A stretch of 22,640 nucleotides of DNA, taken from positions 1 through 22,640 of the forward strand of contig USJM01000005.1 in the NCBI GenBank assembly GCA_900555005.1. The letters run 5' to 3'. The translations under genes and the position numbers were made by a program. Origin of the DNA: an uncultured Lachnospiraceae bacterium. GTDB taxonomy: Bacteria; Bacillota_A; Clostridia; Lachnospirales; Lachnospiraceae. Of this stretch, positions 7,019-18,247 are shown piece after piece. The notes below the pieces were generated by a model. It worked only from the letters and a program-made list of their open reading frames with translations. It had not been told where the DNA came from and did no database searches. Positions within the stretch are counted from its first letter, which is position 1. Each line of letters opens with the position of its first letter.

Positions 7019-8784
7019 CTTCATTGCCTGGCGCAGCTCCTCCTCAATCTCAGCCGTCGTCTTCTCCTCGATCTCCTGTTCTTTCCTCCGGGCTTCCTCC
7101 TGTGCCTGGTGCATCTTCTTTCTCAGACGGAAGTTCCGTGTGGAACGAACCAGAAAAATCAGGATCAGCAGCAGTACAACCAGCAGGATCGTCCCGACCG
7201 AGAGAATGATTGCTGTTCTGTGCGCTTCCCAGAAACTCAGACGTCTCTGATCCAGATTCTGGACGTAGCTGCTGACATTCTGCCATACCTTTTCATTGGT
7301 CAGCTGGGCAGCCTCCTGCTTGTCTCCCGTCTCCCCTTCGTCCGCCTTCAGCGTGACACTGGCACTGGCCTGCCAGGAACTTGTCAGCTTCAGGTTCACC
7401 GGGCTCACCGAAACACAGCGGCTCCCGACGGGCCATCCGCCCAGCGTATAGTAAACGGCTCCTTCCGTGGGCTGAATATCGGCTGGCTGTCCGCAGATTG
7501 TCCCATACTCACCAGCGAGTGTATTGGTGCCGTCAGCTCCTTTGAACGGCGATGTCTTCACTGCCGTTTGTCTGTCCCTGCCGGAACCGTCACCATCCCG
7601 GAGCCCTTGACGTCGGCAATCTTCTGGGCCAGCTCCGGCGATTCCAGATCCGCGCCGGCTCCAAGGTAATGAACACCCATTGCGTCCGCCAGAGTTGTTT
7701 CCGCCTTCTGAGTATCCGCCTGAATGTGCGTGAACTGGTCAAACCCATATTTCAGAAGATCGGTTGTCTCCCGGTAATTCTGCGGTGCTCCGTTGCCATG
7801 AAGAAGAACACAGACAAACCGCTTTCCATCCTTCTCGCCGAAGGTAACAAGGGTATTCCAGGCGCTCTCCGTAAACCCAGTCTTTCCGCCTGTACACACA
7901 TCATCATAATAATCGCTGTCCGTCTGGATCATCTTGTGATGATTGGCAAAGACTCTGGCGTCCGCCGTCATGTTGGTCGGCTTGATCTCATACTCCTTCG
8001 TGGCGATCAGTTTCCGAAAGTTTTCATTGTCATAGGCTGCCGCCGCGATCAGCGCGAAATCACGCGCACAGGTGTAATGATCGTCGTTCGGCAGACCGCT
8101 GGGATTTACAAAATGGCTCACCGTGCAGCCAAGTTCCTGCGCCTTCTGATTCATCAGATCTGCAAATGCACTGACTGAACCTGAGACATGAACGGCAAGC
8201 GCGTTCGCCGCATCGTTTGCAGACTCCAGCATCAGCGCATACAGTGCATCCCGGACGGATATCTGTTCTCCCTCCTGCAGCGCGATGTTGGACGCATTGT
8301 CATCCAGGTCATAGACAGCCGACGTACAGGTGATCATATCATCCAGGTTCGCATGCTCGAGCGTCAGGAGCGCCGTCAGAATCTTTGTAATTGAAGCAGG
8401 GTAAAGCTTTCTCTGTATGTTTTTTGCATACACGATCGCACCCGTGTCCAGATCCATGACGATACCGGCCGAAGCCTGGATGGCCTCACCCTGCGGCCAG
8501 CCCGAGATATCATTGGTCTGGACCGGCTCATAGTATTCGTCCGGAATAAACTCCTCCTCCGAACTGTCCTGACTGTCTCCGCTGTCGTCGCTGACGACAG
8601 GATCCGAAGATCCGTCAGAGACACCATCCGAAGCCGCCTGATCGTCTGTGACATCCGATCCTGCATTGTCATCGGTCACAACAGTGGCATCTTCTGCATA
8701 GGTCAGTCCGGCTGTTCCGGACCCCGCGGCCAGTATGGCGGAAAGAACAAAGACTGTAATCTGCTTGATCCACTTTGCTTTCAT
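7010..8784 (-). CDS. D-alanyl-D-alanine carboxypeptidase (PBP5/DacA-like, S11 family), one frame break
   Basis: A secreted, membrane-anchored enzyme that removes the terminal D-Ala of peptidoglycan stem peptides. The ATG at 8784 follows AAGGGG and starts a signal peptide (residues 1-30). An Asp/Ser-rich linker (about 31-90) precedes the S11 domain with SITK (Ser131, Lys134), SAN (188-190) and KTG (301-303). The frame stops at 7558 after residue 408. The -1 frame continues with a PBP5-C-like region, a transmembrane helix (AIILSVGTILLVVLLLILIF), and a charged cytoplasmic tail rich in Glu, Lys and Arg. Adding one A near 7567-7570 would join the parts as GTDKTAVKTSPF and give 591 residues. An assembly error is likely. 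The anchor at the C-terminus matches the family. The gene lies 10 bases after gatD, so the two are co-transcribed. Confidence 0.88.
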
Positions 8785-8794
8785 GTATATCCCC

Positions 8795-9526
8795 TTATGA
8801 ATCAGATGAGCCTGCAAACCGCTTAACGATATACGCGTTTGCCTCTCTCTCCTCATGATCGTCGAGAGGCTGAAGCGTCCCCTCATATCCTCGTCTTCTC
8901 AGCGCCCGCAGCAGCAGGTCATCGCAGACGTGCGGATTCTTCGGCAATAGAGGCCCATGAAGGTAGGTTCCGATCACATTCCGGTATATAACACCCTCCT
9001 CATGGTCCCTGCCATTGTTTCCATAGCCGAAGACGACCCTTCCAAACGGCTTCACACCCTCCCCCAGATGTGTTCTGCCGCCATGGTTTTCAAACCCGAC
9101 AACCGGATACGGATAACGGTCATTCTTCAGGACAATATTGGATATCAACCTCGGGGACCCCTGCTCCGTATACAGATCTGCCAGGTGCAGACCTTCCATC
9201 TTCCCCTGTGGTGTGTTGTAATAATGGCCGAGCAGCTGATAGCCGCCGCAGACTGCAATCGTTGTTCCGCCGTCCTCGACGTAATCCCTGAAATCTTTCT
9301 GAATCTGCTGGAGCTTCCTGCAGACAATCATCTGTTCCCGGTCGGATCCGCCTCCGAGCAGAACGATGTCAAGATCCGAAAAATCCACCCTGTCATCGAT
9401 GCAGAACCGCCGGACTTCCACATCGAACCCGCGCCACAAAAGACGCATCTTCAGGCACTGAATATTCCCCCTGTCCCCGTACAGGTTCAGAAGATCCGGA
9501 TACAGGTGGCCGATTGTAAGCTTCAT
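8795..9526 (-). CDS. gatD: Lipid II isoglutaminyl synthase, glutaminase subunit GatD
   Basis: A 243-residue class I glutamine amidotransferase that releases ammonia from glutamine for MurT. Together they amidate the alpha-carboxyl of D-Glu in lipid II at the cytoplasmic face of the membrane. The CobB/CobQ-like sequence shows LYPDLLNLYGDRGN at the start, LLGGGSDREQ, the nucleophile Cys93 in AVCGGYQLLG, and catalytic His190 in GTYLHGPLLPKNP. Its start overlaps the repaired end of murT in an ATGA arrangement, which implies translational coupling of the two subunits. Unlike the genes on either side, its frame is intact. Confidence 0.95.
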   Translation of the reverse strand: MKLTIGHLYPDLLNLYGDRGNIQCLKMRLLWRGFDVEVRRFCIDDRVDFSDLDIVLLGGGSDREQMIVCRKLQQIQKDFRDYVEDGGTTIAVCGGYQLLGHYYNTPQGKMEGLHLADLYTEQGSPRLISNIVLKNDRYPYPVVGFENHGGRTHLGEGVKPFGRVVFGYGNNGRDHEEGVIYRNVIGTYLHGPLLPKNPHVCDDLLLRALRRRGYEGTLQPLDDHEEREANAYIVKRFAGSSDS

Positions 9527-10903
9527 CTTGCACCCTCCCTTCGGCCTTCCATCTCCCCGAGAATTTTATGCGTACTGTAGAGCGCCGTGTAGTTGACCAG
9601 TACATACGGTTTCCGCAGCCGTCCTTCAGCCGCTTTTCGATGGCGGTCCGAACGTCCGCCTCAAGATCGGCATGGATTCCGACATACTTCAGACGGAGCC
9701 GCATATCCTGACATCTCAGCCCGGAGACTGTGATGGAACGTATGCTCTGATTCGCAAACCGGTCAAAATCGACATCCCACAGCCAGGAGATATCTGTTCC
9801 GTCCTGAGCGTTGTCGTTGATGACAATGATCAAATCCTTCGGACTTTCATCCTCCATGACGGAAGATATATTCTGGTTGAAACCGGCGGGATTCTTCGCA
9901 AGGTTCAGCAGAACCGTCGACCCCCCGATCCGAAACAGTTCATTCCGCCCGAACTCCGGTCTGTACTTCTTCAGCATCTCATCAAAGTGATCTGTCTTCA
10001 AACCACAGGTCCTGACCGCCGCATAGCAGGCCAGAATATTGTAGATATTGTAAAAGCCTCTGTAGGAAGCCTCAATATGCCGCAGCGGCAGCTTCCCTTC
10101 CCCCGTCACAGCGCGCTGTACGACGTCAAAGGAAAGACCGCCCTTCAGGCCGATGTGGCAGGCGTCGAAGTCCACATCTGGCCGCCTGAATCCACAGTGC
10201 GGGCAATGGTAGACGCCCAGCTGACTAAAATGATAGAAGTCATAGACCAGACGATGCCCGCATTTCTTGCAGAACTGGCCTTCCCGGATCTCATGGTCAT
10301 CCTCTCTGTGAAAGACCTGCTCGGATATGCCGTATGTCACAACCTTGTGACCGCTTTCAAGCGCCAGATAGCTGCTCAGCGAGTCGTCGGCATTGACGAT
10401 GATGGTCATATCCGGTGCCATATCCATGGCTTCCTTCAGAAGGTTCATCGTGATATCGATCTCTCCGTAGCGGTCCAGCTGGTCACGGAACAGATTCGTC
10501 AGAACCATATAATCCGGCTTCATATGAGGAAAGACCCGCTTTGCGGAGGCTTCGTCGACTTCAATGACCGCATTGTCTGCATCCACCCGTCTCGATACCC
10601 TCGATGCCAGCACAAACGCAGCCACCACGCCCATCAGCATGTTGGATCCGGTGTGATTGCAGACAACCTTTCTTCCCTCCGCCTCATTGCAGAGCAGATC
10701 AGATTGTTTGTGGTCGTCTTGCCATTCGTCCCGCAGGTGACAATGATCTCACCCCTCACCTGGGCGGACAGCTTCTTCAATATACCCGGGTCAATCTTCA
10801 TGGCCAGCTTTCCGGCCATCGTGACCCCCTGTTTTCCAGCGACCCTGCAGGCAAAGCTCAGAAGCTTTGCGGATGCGATCGCGAGCGATGTGCGAAATTC
10901 CAT
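9523..10903 (-). CDS. murT: Lipid II isoglutaminyl synthase, Mur-ligase subunit MurT (two frame breaks)
   Basis: The ATP-dependent partner of GatD. The ATG at 10903 follows GGAGGAG. The P-loop GTNGKTTT is at residues 58-65, a Mur ligase central domain follows, and a four-Cys zinc ribbon (CKKCG and, 20 residues on, CPHCG) interrupts it, as is usual for MurT. The C-terminal domain (DUF1727) ends YVLVNYTALYSTHKIL. The gene is in three frame segments. One added G near 10680-10687 restores SAMEAEGRKVVCNHTGSNML; one added A near 9609-9613 restores GKPYVLVNYT. Both are -1 shifts. The repaired gene encodes 460 residues, a normal length, and its TGA at 9525-9523 overlaps the gatD ATG. As deposited, the protein would be non-functional; a sequencing error is the likelier reading. 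Confidence 0.9.
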
Positions 10904-10933
10904 AGCACTCCTCCGGTGCCGGCGCCTGGTTCA

Positions 10934-12201
10934 TTACTGAACGGAGGTTTCATTTCTGTCTCCGGACTGATACCACGAGGCCACCTTCTCAGACAGATCC
11001 CTGATCTGTGCCTGCGCCTGCTCATTTTCTCCATTCAGATCATTGGACAATACAACGAGGATATAGCCGGGTGACGTCTTTTCACCTTCCGTCTCCGGAG
11101 CAAATACAATCGCGGAGTCATTCTCAATACACCCGAGCCCGTACCCGTCCGGCATCTCTCCCGTCTTGTTTCCGGAAGAATAGCCCTCCGGAAGACCGGC
11201 TGGAATCTTGGATGTCAGCGTCTGTTTCTTCAGGATGTCGAGCATCTTGGCGGAAGCTTCCTCATTCACAAGCTTCCCTTCATACAGATCCAGGTAAAAC
11301 TTTCTCACATCTGCAGCAGATGTGTAATTGTCACCCTCGGAAAGATCCGCAGCCATAAACCTTCTGCCAAGCGAGGTGTTTGTGTAGCCTTCCTCCCTGC
11401 AGAACTGGTTTACCCGCTTCTTTCCTGCATCGAAATCTCCCTGTCCCAGTGCCTCAACAAGCCGGTTCGCAGCATCGTTGTCGCTGACTGTGATCATCTT
11501 CTCAATCACATCCCTCAGCTGTCCGCTGTAGCTTTCCCCGAAATTGATGACCGGATCGGTTTTCTCAGGATAGCATATATATCGGTAGACCGCGCCCATG
11601 ATGAAAAGCTTGATGACACTGGCGGACTGCATCTTCTCGTTTTCTCTGTATCCATATGTGTCTTTGCCGTTCAGATCCTCATATGCAAGTGCCCATTTTT
11701 CACCGGAAGTCTCCCATTTCTGAATGGCATCCATCGTTGACGAGAACGGACCCGTCCTATCATCTGCCCGACTGCCTTCTCCGGGAAGCTGATCCTCCTC
11801 TGTTTCTGACAGAAGACTTTTCACCGGATTGGACTGATGACCTTTTATTGTCCCCAGCACCATACCTTCCGTCTGACTTTCCGTCTCATCCGGCAGCATC
11901 CCCTTCATCTGTCCTGATTCACTGCGATCTGATATCCTGGGATCGCTGCTTTCCTGGATGATCTCACTGACCTCAGACTCACTTTCCGGACTCTCCACCA
12001 GATCATCGTCCGGGTTGTCTCCGGTCTCTGTTCCGGACTCCGTCCCGATCTCTGTCTGCCAGGTATCCGTAAACAGCACATCTTCAGCTGTCTCTGTACA
12101 TCATATTGTGGTCCTACAAAGTATTCTTTCACCCTCCCGCAGGATGAAAGCACTGCCACACTCAGCAGAAGAAAGCCCGCGGCCACCCATTTTTTTCTCA
12201 T
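10934..12201 (-). CDS. Class A beta-lactamase-like serine hydrolase lipoprotein (one frame break)
   Basis: Repaired length is 422 residues. The start at 12201 gives a lipoprotein signal: basic MRKKW, a hydrophobic core, and lipobox VLSSC with Cys21. A long acidic, Ser-rich linker (about residues 35-145) should span the wall. The hydrolase domain has SVIK (Ser about 195), SDN (about 240) and KTG (about 346). The segment where class A enzymes carry the omega-loop ExxLN reads LGRRFMAADLSEGDNYTS, with no equivalent. A penicillin-interacting peptidase or a regulatory role is therefore as likely as drug resistance. The frame break is at 12095-12100: adding one A would give DVTETAEDVLFTDTW. The gene begins 15 bases after gyrA and ends 30 bases before murT, so it belongs to the same transcript. 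Confidence 0.82.
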
Positions 12202-12216
12202 CGATGCCCTGCCCTT

Positions 12217-14753
12217 TTACAGTGTCTGATCCGGCTGTTCTTCGGAGTCGGAGTTCCCGGATTCACCGGACTGTATCTCATCCATGGACTCCGTCTCATC
12301 CTTCGAGGTCTCCCGAACTTTTGCGACCGACACGACTTGGTCGTTATCTCCAAGGTTCATCAGCTTCACCCCGGAGGTGATTCTTCCCAGAACGGATATG
12401 TCACTGCAGCTCATTCTGATGATGACACCATCCGAATTGATCATCATGATCTCATCATCCGTATTCACCGCCATCGCAGCCACGACATCGCCGGTTTTAC
12501 CGGTAATCTTATAACACTTGACGCCTTTTCCGCCGCGAATCTGCGGAGAAAATTCATTGATATCCGTCAGCTTTCCCATTCCCTTTCCGGAAACGGTCAG
12601 CATGTACGGTGCCTCCGATGCCGTCAGCATTCCGACCACTTCATCTCCATCCTGAAGGGTAATGCCGCGCACACCCATCGATACTCTCCCGGTCAGGCGC
12701 GCATCCCCTTCCTGGAAACGAATGCAGGCTCCATATTTCGTCACCAGCAGAATATCCTGCCGGTTATCAGTCGCCATAACATTGATCAGCTCGTCATCAT
12801 CTCTCAGAATGATGGCCGTCAGGCCGTTCTTCCGGACATTGCTATACTCGGAGACGGATGTCCGCTTGATGATGCCCTTTCTGGTCGCCATCACAAGCGT
12901 GGCATCCGGCCCGACCTCCTCATCGGAGCCGACCGGAATCACAGCCGATACCTTCTCCTCCGGCTGAAGCTGGAGCAGGTTGATGATTGCGGTTCCCCTT
13001 GCGGTTCTGCCCGCCTCCGGAATCTCATAGGTCTTCAGACGGAAGACACGGCCCTTGTTCGTAAAAAACATCAGGTCCGCATGTGTATCGGTCATCGAAG
13101 CTGATCAATGTAGTCGTCCTTCAACGTCTCGATGCCCTTGATCCCTCTTCCGCCTCTGTTCTGGCTGCGGAAGTTGTCATTGCTCATCCGCTTGATATAG
13201 CCCAGCTTCGTCATCGTGATAACGACGTCCCGGCGTTCGATCAGATCCTCGATGCCCATATCGTCCGGAGCGAAGCCGATCTTCGTCCTCCTCTCATCCC
13301 CGAATTTTTCAGAGATTTCAAGCAGCTCTTTTCTGATCACGCCAAGCAGCTCCTTTTTGTCGGACAAAATCGCCGTCAGCCGCTCAATCAGCTTCATCAG
13401 GGAAGCATATTCTTCCTCAATCTTGCTTCTTTCCAGACCTGTCAGCGTACGCAGACGCATATCCACAATCGCCTGTGCCTGAACATCGTCCATACCAAAC
13501 CGCTTCATCAATTCTGCTTTTGCAAGCGCGACGCTCTCGCTTCCGCGGATGATCCGGATCACTTCATCGATGTTGTCAAGTGCAATCAGCAGGCCTTTTA
13601 AAATATGAGCCCGCTCCTTTGCCTTGTTCAGATCATACTTCGTCCTTCTAGTGACAACATCCTCCTGGTGTTTCAGATAGTACTGGAGGATCTCGGCAAG
13701 GTTCAGCACCTTCGGTTTGCCGTCCACAAGCGCCAGCATGATGACGCCGAATGTATCCTGAAGCTGCGTATGCATGTACAGCCTGTTCAGTACAACATTC
13801 GGATTGGCGTCCTTGCGGATATCGATTGAAATCCGCATTCCCTCCCTTGAAGACTCATCTGTGATACCGGTAATTCCATCAATCCGTTTGTCCCTGACAA
13901 GCTCCGCGATCTTCTCGATCAAACGTGCTTTGTTCACAAGATACGGAAGCTCCGTGACGATGATCTTGCTCTTTCCGCTCGGCATCGTCTCGATATTTGT
14001 AACTGCGCGCACAATGATCTTGCCCCGGCCCGTCCGGTAAGCTTCGCTGATGCCTCTTGTCCCGAGAATCTCCGCTCCTGTCGGAAAATCAGGTCCCTTG
14101 ATGATCTTCATCACTTCATCAATGGAGGTCTCACGGTTCTCCTCCACACGATTATCGATCATCTTTACGCAGGCACCGATCACTTCCTTCAGATTGTGCG
14201 GCGGAATGTTCGTCGCCATGCCGACGGCAATACCGGTGGTGCCATTCACAAGAAGATTCGGAAAGCGGGCAGGCAGAATCGTCGGCTCTTTCTCCGTCTC
14301 ATCGAAGTTCGGCACAAAGTCAACCGTATCCTTGTTGATATCGACCAGCATCTGCATCGAGATCTTCGAGAGCCGTGCCTCTGTATAACGCATGGCTGCC
14401 GCTCCGTCTCCGTCCACAGATCCGAAATTCCCATGGCCGTCCACCAGCGGATACCGCATGGACCACTCCTGAGCCATGTTGACCAGGGCTCCGTAGATCG
14501 AGGAATCCCCGTGCGGATGGAACTTACCCATTGTATCACCGACGATACGCGCGCACTTTCTGTGCGGCTTGTCGGGTCCGTTGTTCAGCTCAATCATCGC
14601 ATACAGGATACGCCGCTGCACAGGTTTCAGACCGTCCCTCACATCCGGAAGCGCCCTGGAGGCGATGACCGACATCGAATACATGATGTAGGACTCCTCC
14701 ATCGTCTTCTGAAGATCCACTTCCCTGATCTGGTCGAATACTTTCTCGTCCAT
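12217..14753 (-). CDS. gyrA: DNA gyrase subunit A (one frame break)
   Basis: The breakage-reunion subunit of gyrase, acting with GyrB to introduce negative supercoils. The ATG at 14753 follows AGGGAG. The winged-helix region has [11 protein letters not shown], with Ser84 and Gly88 at the two main quinolone-resistance positions, and the catalytic Tyr123 lies in [10 protein letters not shown]. The GyrA box is QNRGGRG, just before the break. The first frame stops at 13092 after DYIDQLR (553 residues). The -1 frame continues with [15 protein letters not shown] and a complete beta-pinwheel C-terminal domain with an acidic tail. Adding one base near 13095-13098 gives 845 residues, a normal size. 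There is no ribosome binding site close to the internal ATG at 13095, so independent translation of the tail is unlikely. Gyrase is essential, so an assembly error is favoured over a true split. Confidence 0.93.
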
Positions 14754-14771
14754 GCTATCTCCCTGTTTCTA

Positions 14772-16710
<1,939 letters not shown>

Positions 16711-16733
16711 TCCATCCTCCGTATGTACGAAAC

Positions 16734-16754
16734 CTGCCCGTCCGAAGCGGGCAG
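16734..16754 (-). other. Hairpin in the recF-gyrB gap
   Basis: A 7-bp stem CTGCCCG/CGGGCAG encloses a 7-nt loop that itself contains TTCG on the - strand. It lies between the recF stop (16847) and the gyrB ribosome binding site. The bases after it (GTTTCG) are not a proper T tract. It may be a leader structure of gyrB or a weak terminator. Confidence 0.4.
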
Positions 16755-16846
16755 ACAGTTATTCTGATACCAGCCAGCCGCACAGCCGAAACTGCCGTTT
16801 TACGCCAGACTTGTGCAGCGGCATCTGAAAAGCCTTTTATGAGCTA

Positions 16847-17956
16847 TTATAACACAGGATCGGGGATATTTGACGGTTCCGGCTGCACATGCCCGCCCTG
16901 TACGTGGAATCGTTTGTCGATATGAAAACCGGAACGAACATACTCCTCGATTCCGGTGCATGTGATGAAGGTCTGGATATCGCCGATCGACTCCAGAAGC
17001 GCCTGCTGCCTGCCTGCGTCGAGCTCCGACAGAACATCATCCAGAAGAAGAACAGGAGGATCCCCTGCCTTTTTCTTTACCAGCTCAATTTCCGCCAGCT
17101 TCAGGGAGAGCGCCGCACTCCTCTGCTGCCCCTGGGAACCGTAATGTCTCAGATTCACCTCATCGGACAGAAATACAAGGTCATCCCTGTGCGGTCCTGT
17201 CATCGTGCTGCAGAGATAAAGATCCCGCTGTCTGCCGTCTTTTAGCGCCGACGCATATGCATCCGCCTCCACATTCTTCTCATAGCGGACGATCAGATGC
17301 TCTCTTCCTCCGCTGAGCTTCTCGTGAATCGGCCGGATGATCTCATTGAGAACCTGTACAAAAGATTCCCTGATCCGGATGATGATGCTGCCGTACCGGA
17401 CCAGCTGCTCATCCCACACATCCAGTGTCTCCATGTCCCGCCTGTCCGTGGAAAGCGTCTTCAGAAGTTTTCCGCGCTGTTCCAGCACCTTGTTGTAGGA
17501 CGTGAGCGCAGAGACATATACCTTGTCAAGCTGACAGAGCTCCATATCCAGAAAACGACGGCGTCCGGCAGGCCCATCCTTGATGATCGACAGATCCTCC
17601 GGAGAGAAGAGGATGAAATGTCCGAGCCCGATGAGTTCAGCTGCCCGTCTGACAGGCACCATGTTGACGGCGATTCCCTTTGCCCTGCCAGCCCTGAGGA
17701 GCATATCGATACGCCAGGAGACATCCCCCTTCCGCATCATCATCTGAAGATGGGATTCATTCTCCCCAAACCGGATCATCTCCCGGTCTTTGGAAGTCCG
17801 GTGGGACTTCGTCGTTCCGCAGACATAGACCGCCTCCAGAATGTTGGTCTTCCCCTGCGCATTCTCCCCGTAAAATAAATTCGTCCCTGGAGAAAATTCC
17901 AGAGAAAGCTCCTCATAATTTCTGAAATTCTGAAGCTTCAGAGAATCAATTTTCAT
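16847..17956 (-). CDS. recF: DNA replication and repair protein RecF
   Basis: A 369-residue SMC-like ATPase that works with RecO and RecR to load RecA at gapped DNA. Walker A GENAQGKTN is at residues 30-38; the N-terminus MKIDSLKLQNFRNY is typical; the ABC signature region is YGSQGQQRSAALSLKLAE; Walker B is VLLLDDVLSELD. Its ATG overlaps the stop of the S4-domain gene as TGATG, so the pair is translationally coupled. The frame is intact. The C-terminal tail past the Walker B region is slightly long but otherwise ordinary. Confidence 0.97.
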   Translation of the reverse strand: MKIDSLKLQNFRNYEELSLEFSPGTNLFYGENAQGKTNILEAVYVCGTTKSHRTSKDREMIRFGENESHLQMMMRKGDVSWRIDMLLRAGRAKGIAVNMVPVRRAAELIGLGHFILFSPEDLSIIKDGPAGRRRFLDMELCQLDKVYVSALTSYNKVLEQRGKLLKTLSTDRRDMETLDVWDEQLVRYGSIIIRIRESFVQVLNEIIRPIHEKLSGGREHLIVRYEKNVEADAYASALKDGRQRDLYLCSTMTGPHRDDLVFLSDEVNLRHYGSQGQQRSAALSLKLAEIELVKKKAGDPPVLLLDDVLSELDAGRQQALLESIGDIQTFITCTGIEEYVRSGFHIDKRFHVQGGHVQPEPSNIPDPVL

Positions 17957-18168
17957 CAGCGGACCCTGATCTCCTCGCCGCCGAAGGCAACCACATCGCC
18001 TGCGTGGATCTTCTTTCCTCTCATCGTGCAGACTTCTCCGTTCACGGAAGCCTTTCCCTCCTCGATGGCATATTTTGCCTCCACGCCGGAATCCACCAGG
18101 CCTGCCGCCTTCAGAAGCTGGCCAAGCTTGATGAAATCCTCCTCACCGTGCAGTTGAAATTCTCTCAT
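17956..18168 (-). CDS. yaaA: S4-domain RNA-binding protein YaaA/RlbA
   Basis: A 70-residue protein made of a single S4 domain: IKLGQLLKAAGLVDSGVEAK, then an EEGKASVNGEV turn and a GDVV segment. Small S4 proteins at this position between dnaN and recF are standard in Firmicutes; they bind RNA, possibly in ribosome maturation. The start has AGGAGG five bases upstream, the strongest ribosome binding site in this stretch. The stop overlaps the recF start. The 79-base gap to dnaN shows no terminator, so it is co-transcribed with dnaN. Confidence 0.94.
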   Translation of the reverse strand: MREFQLHGEEDFIKLGQLLKAAGLVDSGVEAKYAIEEGKASVNGEVCTMRGKKIHAGDVVAFGGEEIRVR

Positions 18169-18247
18169 ATGGCACCTCCTGCGCCGCTTTCAGAGCGCCG
18201 ATTCTATTCCGCCGCCTGGCAGATTCTGACAGATCCGGCCGCCTGCC

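Noticed and set aside
13092..13095. ATGA and GTGA overlaps at the gyrA and dacA-like breaks read as translational coupling of separate genes
   Set aside because: Any -1 shift near a stop tends to create such overlaps. No ribosome binding sites precede the internal starts, and the two halves are parts of single known protein families.
16734..16754. Terminator after recF
   Set aside because: The stem is good, but the following bases are not a T run and it sits close to the gyrB start, so it is listed only as a hairpin.
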